This document shows positions 16,678-26,386 of a stretch of DNA of 64,000 nucleotides, one piece after another. The stretch comes from Rhodopseudomonas palustris JSC-3b. Its GTDB lineage: Bacteria; Pseudomonadota; Alphaproteobacteria; Rhizobiales; Xanthobacteraceae. The notes under the pieces were generated by a model, which was not told the DNA's origin, ran no database searches, and saw only the letters and a program-made list of their open reading frames with translations. A program made the translations under genes and the position numbers. The stretch spans positions 1,605,491 through 1,669,490 of the forward strand of contig KI632513.1 in the NCBI GenBank assembly GCA_000504425.1, read 5' to 3'. Each line of letters begins with the position of its first letter. Within the stretch, counting starts at the first letter, position 1.

Positions 16678-18879
16678 TCAGGCAATCATCCGCTCGTGCT
16701 GCGCGGCAGCGGTGGCACGCTGCAACGCCGCGGCCAGCGGTTTACCCGTCACCGGCTTACTGACGAAATCATTCATGCCCGCGGCCAGACAGGTGAGCCG
16801 GTCCTGGGCGCTGGCATTGGCAGTCAGCGCCACGATGTAGATATCGCGCAGCGGCGGCGGCAGCCGGCGGATGGCGCGGGTCGCGGCCAGCCCATCCATA
16901 TCCGGCATCATGATGTCCATCAGCACCAGATCGTAATGGTGGTTCTGCACGGCTTCGAGCGCGTGCACGCCATTGTCGACCAGATCGGCCTGGTGGCCGA
17001 GGCTTTCCAGCAGTTTGCGGATCACGAACTGATTAGTGACATTGTCCTCGGCGACCAGCACCCGCAGCGGCGAGGTCACCGCGGCCGCCGCGGGCTGCAT
17101 CGTCGGCACCTCGGCCGCGACCGGCTGATCGTTGACGCCCGGCGCTTCGTGATCGTCATCGGAGGCGGTGATCGGCTCGATCGGCACCGAGAACTGGAAC
17201 GTGCTGCCTTGGCCAACGGCGCTCTGCACCGAGATCTCGCCGCCCATGCACGACACCAGCCGCTTGCAGATCGCAAGGCCAAGGCCGGTGCCGCCAAAGC
17301 GCCGCGAGATCGAGCTGTCGGCCTGCGAGAACTCATGGAACAGCAGGCCGAATGCCTCCCGGGGAATACCAACGCCGGTATCGATCACCTTGAACATCAG
17401 TGTCGCCGGGCCATGGGTGGCAGCCACCGCTTCCACCATGACCTTCACCGAGCCGGTCTCGGTGAATTTGATGGCATTGCCGACCAGATTGAACAGCACC
17501 TGACGAATCCGGGCCTGATCGCCGCGGATGTGAACGGGCACGCCTGGCCCAAAGCTCGCGGTCAGCGTCAGGCCCTTTTCATGAGCGCGCGGCGACAGCA
17601 GGTCGATGGTGGCCTGCACCGAGCGTTGCAGGTTGAATTCGACGCGCTCGATTTCCAGCCGATGTGCGTCGAGCTTTGAGAAGTCTAGGACGTCGTTGAG
17701 CAGTTGCAGCAGATAGTCGGCGGACTCGCGAAGCGTGATGGCGATCTTCTTCTGCTCGGGCGGCAGATCGGCGGTCACCAGCAGGTCGGCGAGTCCGATC
17801 ACGCCATTCATCGGCGTGCGGATTTCGTGGCTCATCATCGCCAGAAATTCCGAGCGCGCGCGGGTGCCACGCTCGGCGGCATCACGGGATTTGGCGAGCC
17901 CGGTCTGGTAACGGATGATCAGCGCCGACACCACCACGATCACCAGGGTTAACAGCGCCCCGACCATCAGGTTTTTATCCCGGTCGCTGCGATAGACGGC
18001 AAACACTTCGTCGAGCGACTGCCCGACCGTCACCACCAGCGGATAGTCGGCAACCTGACGATAAGCATACATGCGCTCGATGCCGTCCACGGCACTCGGC
18101 GCCGTGAAGGAGCCGCTGCGCCGCTGCGCCAGTTCCGACATCAGCCGACCATTGCTCAGCGACGTTCCGATCACCGGAGCGCCGGAGGCGCCGCGGGCGC
18201 GCACGATGCCGTCGAGCCCGACCACCGTGACCGCGCCCTTTTTGCCGATCTCCACCGAGCTATAGAACCGCGCCAGATAGTCTGGATCGAGCGACACCAC
18301 CACCACGCCGCCAAACGAGCCATCTGGCAGGATGATGCGGCGTGTCAGCTGCACGGACCATTTGTTCGACACCCGCCCGAACACCGGCTTGCTGATGAAC
18401 AGGACGTCGTTGGTGCCATCAGCATGGACCCGAAAATGTTCGCGATCATGCAGATCGACGCCTTTGAGATTGGGATCGATATTGCTGGACAGCATGATGC
18501 CGTCCTTGCCGATCACCACCACCTGGAACGAGAAGTCTGAGAGGAACTGGCTGTTCTTCGACCATAGCGACATGTCGAAATGGGCGGGATTCTTGGCGTA
18601 GGAATCGCGCACATAGAGCAAGGTCTGGTCGGCCGCCTTGATCGAGCGGATGATCTGCTCCTCGAACACGCGGGCGAGATTGTTGTTGTCCAGCATCACC
18701 GCGCGCTCGGTGCGGGCGTGCTCGACCGAAATGCTGTACAGAATGCCGGCCCAGACCGTGCCGATCACCGAGGCCGCCACCAGCAGGCTGGCATAGCGCC
18801 GCAGCAGCCGCGACAATAGCGTCGGCCCGCCGCTGAGATGGCGGAATAGATTTTCGACAAAATCCCTGACAACGGCCAT
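16678..18879 (-). CDS. Hybrid sensor histidine kinase with periplasmic Cache-type domain and receiver
   Basis: A 733-residue membrane protein. Order seen: TM1 (about 31-50), a periplasmic PDC/Cache-like sensor (55-300), TM2 (about 303-323), HisKA with phospho-acceptor His351 in [12 protein letters not shown], HATPase with [16 protein letters not shown] and [12 protein letters not shown] boxes, and a C-terminal receiver with EDN, phospho-acceptor Asp655 in [11 protein letters not shown] and Lys708. No cognate output regulator is adjacent, so phosphotransfer probably goes to an Hpt protein elsewhere. The ligand is unknown; Cache domains bind small metabolites such as carboxylates or amino acids. 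Confidence 0.93.
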   Translation of the reverse strand: MAVVRDFVENLFRHLSGGPTLLSRLLRRYASLLVAASVIGTVWAGILYSISVEHARTERAVMLDNNNLARVFEEQIIRSIKAADQTLLYVRDSYAKNPAHFDMSLWSKNSQFLSDFSFQVVVIGKDGIMLSSNIDPNLKGVDLHDREHFRVHADGTNDVLFISKPVFGRVSNKWSVQLTRRIILPDGSFGGVVVVSLDPDYLARFYSSVEIGKKGAVTVVGLDGIVRARGASGAPVIGTSLSNGRLMSELAQRRSGSFTAPSAVDGIERMYAYRQVADYPLVVTVGQSLDEVFAVYRSDRDKNLMVGALLTLVIVVVSALIIRYQTGLAKSRDAAERGTRARSEFLAMMSHEIRTPMNGVIGLADLLVTADLPPEQKKIAITLRESADYLLQLLNDVLDFSKLDAHRLEIERVEFNLQRSVQATIDLLSPRAHEKGLTLTASFGPGVPVHIRGDQARIRQVLFNLVGNAIKFTETGSVKVMVEAVAATHGPATLMFKVIDTGVGIPREAFGLLFHEFSQADSSISRRFGGTGLGLAICKRLVSCMGGEISVQSAVGQGSTFQFSVPIEPITASDDDHEAPGVNDQPVAAEVPTMQPAAAAVTSPLRVLVAEDNVTNQFVIRKLLESLGHQADLVDNGVHALEAVQNHHYDLVLMDIMMPDMDGLAATRAIRRLPPPLRDIYIVALTANASAQDRLTCLAAGMNDFVSKPVTGKPLAAALQRATAAAQHERMIA

Positions 18880-19096
18880 CTGTCTGCCCGACGCTTGAAT
18901 TTAAGGCTATAGAGCAGACCGATAACTGGTGCGTGAATGATACGGACAAAAATACCGGATTCCATTCACGGTCGATTAACCAGCCGCCGCCCTCCCCCGC
19001 CAATCAAGCCTTTCCCCACCGTGGCACCACAGCCGTTCGGCTGACTTGCTTCGCACGCCGCGGTGGCCTACTCGTCGCATGGGTTTTGGGGTGATC

Positions 19097-20350
19097 ATGC
19101 TTCAATTACAGTCTGCGTTCGGCGTTTTCGCTTTGCTCATGATTGCGTGGTCGTTCGGCGAAAACCGTGGTGCGGTGTCGTTCCGACAGGTCGCGATCGG
19201 CGTGCTGGCGACGTTTGGCACCGCGCTCGTGCTGCTCAAGCTGCCGGGCGTGGCCCATGCTTTTGACGTGGTCAACGACGCGGTCGGAGCGATCTCCAGC
19301 GCCACCCGGGCCGGCACCGCCTTTGTGTTCGGCTATCTCGGCGGCGGCGCGCTGCCGTTCGACGTCACCAATCCCAATGCCACCTTCATCCTGGCCCTGC
19401 AGGCGCTGCCGATCGTGCTGGTGATGAGCGTGCTGACCACGCTGTTGTTCTACTGGCGCATCCTGCCGCCGATCGTGCGCGGCCTGTCCTGGCTGCTCGG
19501 CCGCACCCTTGGGGTCGGCGGCGCGGTCGGGCTGTCGACCGCCGCCAATGTGTTTCTGGGCATGGTGGAAGCGCCGCTGTTCATCCGGCCCTACCTCGCC
19601 AAGCTGACCCGCAGCGAGCTGTTCTTGGTGATGACCGGCGGCATGGCCGGCATCGCCGGCACCGTGCTGGCGCTCTATGCCACGCTGCTGGCGCCGGTGA
19701 TCCCGGACGCGGCCGCGCATTTCGTGATCGCCTCGGTGATCGGCGCGCCGGCGGCGATCCTGATCAGCTTGATCATGGTGCCCGAGACCGGAACTTACCG
19801 CACCGGCGGCAGCGTCGATCCCGCCGCCGAATGCCACGGCACCATGGACGCGATTTCCAAGGGCACCGTGGCTGGCCTGGAACTGCTGCTGCATATCGTG
19901 GCGATGCTGATCGTGCTGGTGGCGCTGGTGTACCTGCTCAATGCCGGACTCGGACTGCTGCCGAACCTGGGCAGCGAGCCGGTCACGCTGCAGCGGCTGC
20001 TCGGCTATGTGATGGCGCCGGTGTGCTGGCTGCTCGGCCTGCCCTGGCAGCAGGCGGTCACCGCCGGCTCGCTGATGGGCATCAAGACCGTGCTGAACGA
20101 GCTGATCGCCTATCTCGATTTTGCCAAACTGCCGGCCGACGCGCTCGATCCGCGCTCCAAGCTGATCATGCTGTATGCGATGTGCGGCTTTGCCAATTTC
20201 GGCAGCCTCGGCATCATGATCGGCGGCCTGGGCGCGATGGCGCCGGAGCGGCGCGAGGAAATCGCCAGCCTCGGCCTGAAATCGCTGGTGTCCGGCACCC
20301 TGACCACCTGCCTGATCGGCGCCGTGGTCGGCGTGCTGACCTGGCCTTAA
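19097..20350 (+). CDS. NupC-type concentrative nucleoside transporter
   Basis: I start at the ATG of 19097 (417 residues), since the family begins with a short LQS-like segment right before the first helix; ATGs at 19079 and 19046 are in frame. Seen: about ten hydrophobic segments, GYLGGGALPFDVTNP, the signature GLSTAANVFLGMVEAPLFIRP (quoted across two helices) and the C-terminal CGFANFGSLGIMIGGLG. CNT transporters import nucleosides with protons or sodium through the inner membrane. It stands alone. Confidence 0.92.
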   Translation: MLQLQSAFGVFALLMIAWSFGENRGAVSFRQVAIGVLATFGTALVLLKLPGVAHAFDVVNDAVGAISSATRAGTAFVFGYLGGGALPFDVTNPNATFILALQALPIVLVMSVLTTLLFYWRILPPIVRGLSWLLGRTLGVGGAVGLSTAANVFLGMVEAPLFIRPYLAKLTRSELFLVMTGGMAGIAGTVLALYATLLAPVIPDAAAHFVIASVIGAPAAILISLIMVPETGTYRTGGSVDPAAECHGTMDAISKGTVAGLELLLHIVAMLIVLVALVYLLNAGLGLLPNLGSEPVTLQRLLGYVMAPVCWLLGLPWQQAVTAGSLMGIKTVLNELIAYLDFAKLPADALDPRSKLIMLYAMCGFANFGSLGIMIGGLGAMAPERREEIASLGLKSLVSGTLTTCLIGAVVGVLTWP

Positions 20351-20401
20351 CTTCGTCCGAAAACACCCGACCGGCGCGCCTGGCGCCGGCCGGCATCGCC
20401 C

Positions 20402-20686
20402 TCAATGCAGTCGGAACACGCCGTCCACGGCGCGCATTTCGGCCGGCTTGACCAGTTTGGAGTGGGCGACCGTCACGGCGAACAGCTTGCCGTCCAGCTT
20501 GCTTTCCCAAAAACTGAGAAACTCTTTCAGCGCCGGGAAATGCGGATACAGGTCGTATTGCTGCCAGACATAGCTCTGCAGCAGCCAGTCGCGATCCGGC
20601 CGGCGGTACAAGATCTCCGCCGTGGTCAACCCATAACCCAGCACCATCTTGCGAAAGTCGCTGGAAACGCCGTCCACCGAACTCAT
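20402..20686 (-). CDS. usg: Usg family protein
   Basis: A 94-residue protein. AAGGAGG is 6 bases before the ATG at 20684-20686. Seen: LTTAEILYRRPDRDWLLQSY, then the aromatic QQYDLYPHFPALKEFLSFWE and VTVAHSKLVKPAEMR, the full pattern of the alphaproteobacterial Usg family (first noted upstream of Caulobacter tryptophan genes). Its biochemical role is unknown. It is transcribed away from groES, so the 314-base gap between them carries both promoters. Confidence 0.9.
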   Translation of the reverse strand: MSSVDGVSSDFRKMVLGYGLTTAEILYRRPDRDWLLQSYVWQQYDLYPHFPALKEFLSFWESKLDGKLFAVTVAHSKLVKPAEMRAVDGVFRLH

Positions 20687-20777
20687 GCCAACCTCCTTTG
20701 CTTGCATGAAAATCCTGACGCACGACAACGCTTGATCTCAAGCCTAAAAATTTAACGTTCCGTTGAATTCATGAGCA

Positions 20778-20804
20778 TTAGCAGCGACTTACGCCGACTG
20801 CTAA
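20778..20804. promoter_or_regulatory. Second, degenerate CIRCE-like inverted repeat
   Basis: TTAGCAGCG-N9-GACTGCTAA. The right arm matches the CIRCE consensus GAGTGCTAA at 8 of 9 positions and the left arm keeps TTAGCA. The spacer is exactly 9 bases. It lies 67 bases upstream (centre to centre) of the better CIRCE copy. Whether HrcA binds it is unknown. Confidence 0.5.
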
Positions 20805-20844
20805 CAGCCTGGGCAGCAATCTGCAGCCGCCGCTTTCCGCGCCG

Positions 20845-20871
20845 TTAGCAATCGTTCCAGATGAGTGCCAA
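20845..20871. promoter_or_regulatory. CIRCE operator (HrcA-binding) of groESL
   Basis: TTAGCAATC-N9-GAGTGCCAA, 16 of 18 positions of the CIRCE consensus TTAGCACTC-N9-GAGTGCTAA with the canonical 9-base spacer. It lies 130 bases before the groES start codon. In alphaproteobacteria CIRCE lets HrcA repress one groE operon and releases it on heat stress. Confidence 0.9.
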
Positions 20872-20888
20872 TTTTTTTAGGCCAGACC

Positions 20889-20917
20889 CTTGTTGAACCG
20901 AATGCGCTGCCCTATGT
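20889..20917 (+). promoter_or_regulatory. Putative RpoH (sigma-32) promoter of groESL
   Basis: CTTG (20889-20892), 18 bases, then CCTATGT (20911-20917), which fits the alphaproteobacterial RpoH consensus CTTG-N17/18-CYTATNT. It lies 83 bases before groES and downstream of the CIRCE. Recognised by eye only. Confidence 0.55.
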
Positions 20918-21000
20918 CCTGGCCACGCGCGCTGGCACTCTGTCCGCGCGACTGCTATATTCACTTTCGTGAATAACTTCAGAAACTTAGGAGGACTTGT

Positions 21001-21315
21001 ATGAACTTCCGTCCGCTTCACGACCGCGTCGTGGTCAAGCGCATCGACGCTGAAGAGAAGACCGCCGGTGGTATCATCATCCCTGACAGCGCCAAGGAAA
21101 AGCCCTCGCAGGGCGAAGTCGTCGCCGTTGGCCCGGGCGGCCGCGACGAAACCGGCAAGCTGATCCCGATCGACATCCAGGTTGGCGACCGCGTGCTGTT
21201 CGGCAAGTGGTCCGGCACCGAGGTCAAGATCGACGGCCAGGAGCTCCTGATCATGAAGGAGAGCGACATCCTGGGCGTGCTGACCGACGCCGGCAGCAAG
21301 AAGAAGGCAGCCTAA
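21001..21315 (+). CDS. groES: Co-chaperonin GroES
   Basis: A 104-residue 10 kDa chaperonin, which caps the GroEL ring as a heptamer. Seen: [20 protein letters not shown] (mobile-loop start), [24 protein letters not shown] and the end of the barrel [23 protein letters not shown]. Start: a strong AGGAGG 7 bases before the ATG. The groEL start lies 147 bases downstream with no terminator seen between them, the usual groESL operon. Regulation by CIRCE/HrcA and possibly RpoH is indicated upstream. Confidence 0.98.
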   Translation: MNFRPLHDRVVVKRIDAEEKTAGGIIIPDSAKEKPSQGEVVAVGPGGRDETGKLIPIDIQVGDRVLFGKWSGTEVKIDGQELLIMKESDILGVLTDAGSKKKAA

Positions 21316-21429
21316 GCCCGCGCCGTTCGACCGGCTGGGCCACGGCTCGCAGGTCGAACATCCCGTCCACTGATCACGTTCCCCTCGCCCTTGGAGGCGC
21401 GGCCGGCTCCCGCCCCGCGCTCAGGATGA

Positions 21430-23103
<1,674 letters not shown>

Positions 23104-23175
23104 GCGACGAAGTCGTCCCGGGCGCAGCGCGCTACCTAAGTGGTGCGCTGCAGACCCGGGATCCCATCGCATCAG

Positions 23176-23207
23176 ACAACAAAGCCCGGGAGCAATCCCG
23201 GGCTTTT
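23176..23207 (+). terminator. Rho-independent terminator of groESL (left copy of a 32-base direct repeat)
   Basis: AAAGCCCGGGA and TCCCGGGCTTT form an 11-bp stem around a GCAA loop, followed by T residues. It sits 73 bases after groEL. With ACAAC in front it repeats at 25287-25318 with one mismatch, so the two copies bracket the A+T-rich insert. Confidence 0.9.
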
Positions 23208-23212
23208 GCTTT

Positions 23213-24169
23213 TCATATTCGCACGAAATCTTCGCGGGTGCTTAGTTTATTCAACCGGAGACCACTCCGTCGCGAGCAATCTGATGCTGCGCGTTTTGCA
23301 CGAGCGATCAAGGCTCCCTCGTTCGCGACAGAGAAGCCAGCATAGGCACGGGGGTTCTCGATCCAGCGCCTTAGCCTCACGAACTCCGAACGTTCGCAAA
23401 TTGACGGATCAATAGCGCTGAGTGAGATGAAGACTTTTTCCAAGTTCCGCAGCCGGTGATAAGCAGATGCATCACCTATCATTGGAAAAGAAGATGCTAC
23501 AATCGAATGCGGATCGTCTGGAGCGCATTGGCTTAGCAACCAATCTGGAATAGCAGATACAAAGCTCTGTAGCAGAGATTCACCTCGATTACCTGGGATT
23601 CTTTGTCCACTGCGGTAAAGAGATTTCGCCAATCTTAACCCTCGTAAGGCGGACACCTTATCTCGATCCAAAATGGATTCATTCACCAACTCATCAAGAA
23701 TAGACTGATAGGAAAAGACGTATTTTCCCAACTCAGCAAGCCTGAGAACACCGAAGTTCCGCAGCGCCACGTAAAGAACATCGGCACACCAAAGCGAACC
23801 GACACCCCCCACTGGATAGCTTTCTACAAGTTGAAAAAGACGCCTGTTCGATGCAAGCTCTTCAAAATAGCTTTGCTTGGGTTGAAAATCATTAATTAAC
23901 TCCGAAAGCCGACCACTATCATCAGTGCGGATGACCGACTCCAGTTTCAGGTGTTGAATGAACAAAGCCCCATTTTTAGACAGGGCACCCAACTTCCTCC
24001 AGGTGTAGGCGGCAACCGAATAGCCATTCGCCTCTAACTCACCACGACGACGATCCAACGCCTGAACGCAGTCTGAAACTATTAGAATATCCCGATCACT
24101 GAACTCGTCAGCGTCACCGCGACTCATCGAGCCGAACGTAGCCTCGGCCCACGGCTGCCCAAGCATCAT
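23213..24169 (-). CDS. DNA-polymerase-beta-like nucleotidyltransferase domain protein
   Basis: I choose the ATG at 24167-24169 (318 residues) because AGAGG lies 8 bases before it and it overlaps the upstream stop as ATGA; a GTG at 24214 is in frame. Seen: the NTase core FGSMSRGDADEFSDRDILIV, i.e. Gly-Ser followed by the paired Asp of SDRD, as in minimal nucleotidyltransferases and aminoglycoside/CCA-type enzymes. The remainder is helical (SLWCADVLYVALRNFG) and may be a HEPN-like or C-terminal helical domain. A third catalytic Asp is not obvious. A+T content is far above its neighbours. Function unknown; it is coupled to a channel-like protein. Confidence 0.85.
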   Translation of the reverse strand: MMLGQPWAEATFGSMSRGDADEFSDRDILIVSDCVQALDRRRGELEANGYSVAAYTWRKLGALSKNGALFIQHLKLESVIRTDDSGRLSELINDFQPKQSYFEELASNRRLFQLVESYPVGGVGSLWCADVLYVALRNFGVLRLAELGKYVFSYQSILDELVNESILDRDKVSALRGLRLAKSLYRSGQRIPGNRGESLLQSFVSAIPDWLLSQCAPDDPHSIVASSFPMIGDASAYHRLRNLEKVFISLSAIDPSICERSEFVRLRRWIENPRAYAGFSVANEGALIARAKRAASDCSRRSGLRLNKLSTREDFVRI

Positions 24170-25029
24170 TTGAGAAACCTCTTCACGAGCACCGACGTGA
24201 ATATTCCCATCCACCCTACGCCGACAAGAGCCTCTAGAACTGTCACGACCTTAGCGAACGAAGTGACTGGAACGATCGAAGAAAACCCAAGCACTGTCAG
24301 AATCGAGAATGTGAAATAGACTGAATCAATGAAGTCTGGCGTCAGTATGAGCTCTCCACTCAGAGTCAATCCGCTCCTGAATATACCTATGTTAGCTGCA
24401 GCGACGACACAAAATAACCCTACAGTCCAGAGCGCAAAACGAACGGGCCGATACCCGAAGCCGCAGATATATTCGTAAGCAAGACTTCTTACATAGCTAA
24501 CCAGGAACGTCAGACGATGTATCTTCTTGCTACTCAGATCATACAAGAGCTGCGCGCGCTTCCATTGCCTGAACCTGATGTCAGAATCAATTTCGAAGAA
24601 CGGCTGACGCTGCTTAGCAGAATTCTCCAACAAACTCTGAAATAAAGCCACCCCGATGTTAGAGTATTTCTTTTTATATATATTTGAGAACTTGATACTC
24701 TTCGGATCCAAATAGCAATCCAAGAACTTTGACTTATAGAAATTACAGTCAATGAATTTACAGTTATGGAATTCAACACTGTGAAATTCTGCGCCGATAA
24801 AGAGACAATCCTCAAATACACAATCACGAAACGTCACTGCGAAGAAACTTGTCTTAGCTAAACTTACATTTTTGAAGCTCAGCCGAAAATTTCTGCGCAG
24901 CAACTCCGGCCACTTCTCTGGCTCATACAAGACATTCTCTAAAGTACTCGCAGTCTTGAAGTGGCGCATCATTTCAGACTCTTGGTACTTCAGGAACGCG
25001 CCATCGAGCTTGAAAAAGTCTTTGAGCAT
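24166..25029 (-). CDS. Pentapeptide-repeat protein fused to a two-helix ion-channel domain
   Basis: A 287-residue protein. Seen: residues about 50-115 are pentapeptide-like repeats (FRLSFKNVSLAKTSFFAVTF, then FEDCLFIGAEF, FHNCKFIDCNF, YKSKFLDCYL), predicted to form a right-handed beta helix. The C-terminal third has two membrane helices flanking a pore loop, SVYFTFSILTVLGFSSIVP, like bacterial two-TM potassium channels, but the filter reads TVLGFSS instead of TVGYGD/TVGFGD. Codon use and base composition are unlike the surroundings. It is coupled by a 4-base overlap to the nucleotidyltransferase. The ribosome site is weak. Function unknown. Confidence 0.82.
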   Translation of the reverse strand: MLKDFFKLDGAFLKYQESEMMRHFKTASTLENVLYEPEKWPELLRRNFRLSFKNVSLAKTSFFAVTFRDCVFEDCLFIGAEFHSVEFHNCKFIDCNFYKSKFLDCYLDPKSIKFSNIYKKKYSNIGVALFQSLLENSAKQRQPFFEIDSDIRFRQWKRAQLLYDLSSKKIHRLTFLVSYVRSLAYEYICGFGYRPVRFALWTVGLFCVVAAANIGIFRSGLTLSGELILTPDFIDSVYFTFSILTVLGFSSIVPVTSFAKVVTVLEALVGVGWMGIFTSVLVKRFLK

Positions 25030-25286
25030 TTCAGGTACATTTTTGTGAGGTGATGTTCATTGTTCACGCAGACCGCATCATCAGCTAACGACCAGTTGGA
25101 GATATTGCAACAAAGACAGCGAAGACGACAAGCAACAAGCGCCTATGCGACAGAGAGCTAGCGATACTGAAATTGAATGATAGCCCCTGCATCTACACGC
25201 ATGCACATTATTGTCAGCCCCACGGGAAGAGCTCGCGCGTTAAATCCTACTTCGCAGAAGATGTTGCATTTCCATCCCTCACAGAA
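25030..25286. other. Intergenic upstream of the channel gene
   Basis: A+T-richer than the chromosome average and without an open frame that looks coding. It should contain the promoter of the channel/nucleotidyltransferase pair. No confident -35/-10 pair was picked. Confidence 0.4.
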
Positions 25287-25318
25287 ACAACGAAGCCCGG
25301 GAGCAATCCCGGGCTTTT
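25287..25318 (+). terminator. Second copy of the groEL-type terminator (right direct repeat)
   Basis: Same hairpin as 23176-23207 with 31 of 32 bases identical, followed by a six-T run (25315-25320). It points along the plus strand, yet no plus-strand gene ends before it except groEL, 2.2 kb upstream. That fits a terminator duplicated by insertion of the island. Confidence 0.8.
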
Positions 25319-25406
25319 TTGTTTGGGTGCCCAGCAGTTCGAGGGCGCAGAGATAATCCGAGCTCGTTCGGGAGTTGGAGAAACAAGCCCGGACAAGCGA
25401 TCGAGC

Positions 25407-25613
25407 CCCTCCCTCCCCCCGCGTAGCGGTGGGGAGGGTCGGCGCGAAGCGCCGGGGTGGGGGGCTGTGCGCCCGACGTCACCTCGAAGTCTCGCCTTTG
25501 ATGCGCGTGCCGCCAACTGGCTTTGCTCGCGGACCAACCGCTCACCCGATGCCCCCACCCGTCCGGCCCGATTGGCATCGGGCCGTCCACCCTCCCCGCA
25601 AGGGGGAGGGATA
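25407..25613. repeat. MITE-like palindromic intergenic element
   Basis: The left end contains CCCTCCCCCC and GGGGAGGG hairpin arms followed by CGGGGTGGGGGGC; the right end carries the same modules inverted (GCCCCCACCC ... CCCTCCCC GCAA GGGGGAGGG). Together they form terminal inverted repeats of roughly 60 bases around a non-coding core. A half-copy of the outer module occurs near 37370. No transposase is encoded. Confidence 0.6.
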
Positions 25614-25760
25614 AGAGGGCGCGCGGCGTCCATCCAGACTACTCCGCAGCAAATGCCTCCTTCGCTGCCTGATCCGCCTCTGGCGAAACATGCTCTAAGC
25701 ACAGCGCAGTCGCTCCACGGCTGACTGCGCGCACAGCCGCTGCAACGCGCTGCAAGGCGC

Positions 25761-26198
25761 TCAGCTCGCCTGCCCTGCCCGCGCCTTCATCGCCTCGATC
25801 CGCTGCACCAGCGCCGCGCGCTGCGCGGTGAGGACCGGATATTCGGCATTGCCGGGCGATGATGCCGCGATCGCCTGATCGTAATGGACCAAGACGCGCT
25901 GCTCGCCATCGATCAGGTTCGGCATAATCTTGTCGTCGAGATTGATGATCAGCGAAGTCAGCTTCATTACCGCGCGATCGAGCGCGCCCATATAGGAGCC
26001 GCCCTCGCCGGGCGGCGCGCCGAGCCGCTGCAGCTGCGCCGCGATCGCCGCGGCATCCTGGTCGTGTTGCGCAATCAGCTCGGTGAACAGCGGCGTCAGC
26101 CCTTGGCCGTGCGCGTCCTTCAGCCCCTCTTGATAGCCGCTGCGGGCATCAATCAGGCTGGTATGCAGCGCCGTCAGGCTGCGAATGAGGTCGTCCAT
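25761..26198 (-). CDS. PA2169/DUF2383-like four-helix-bundle protein
   Basis: Start at the ATG of 26196-26198, with GGGAGG 7 bases upstream; 145 residues (the longer frame to 26279 has no ribosome site). Seen: helical throughout, beginning MDDLIRSLTALHTSLIDARS and continuing with GYQEGL-DA and a central EL-QHDQDAAAIAAQL, the pattern of the DUF2383/ferritin-like family in which acidic and His residues could hold metals. The assignment is by pattern only; function unknown. It follows a repeat-rich gap. Confidence 0.65.
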   Translation of the reverse strand: MDDLIRSLTALHTSLIDARSGYQEGLKDAHGQGLTPLFTELIAQHDQDAAAIAAQLQRLGAPPGEGGSYMGALDRAVMKLTSLIINLDDKIMPNLIDGEQRVLVHYDQAIAASSPGNAEYPVLTAQRAALVQRIEAMKARAGQAS

Positions 26199-26386
26199 GA
26201 TCGGTCCTCCCTCGCTATCGGCCGCAGCCATTGGGGCCGCGGCCCGCCAGCAGCGTAGCGCGCTGCTTGAGGAACGCAATCAGGATTGAGAGTGGCCGCC
26301 CGCGCAACGCGGCGCAGCTCAGCCTTCAGAAACGCCAATGCCCGCGACCAGCGCGGCCATCCCATGCACAAGTGACGCCGTTGACA

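Noticed and set aside
20734..20745. CTTGATCTCAAG palindrome upstream of usg/groES as an FNR/FixK site
   Set aside because: The half sites are two bases apart instead of four, so it does not fit TTGAT-N4-ATCAA.
25173..25724. 183-residue open frame over the right terminator copy and the MITE-like element
   Set aside because: It reads through a terminator hairpin and a palindromic repeat, with no coding signal.
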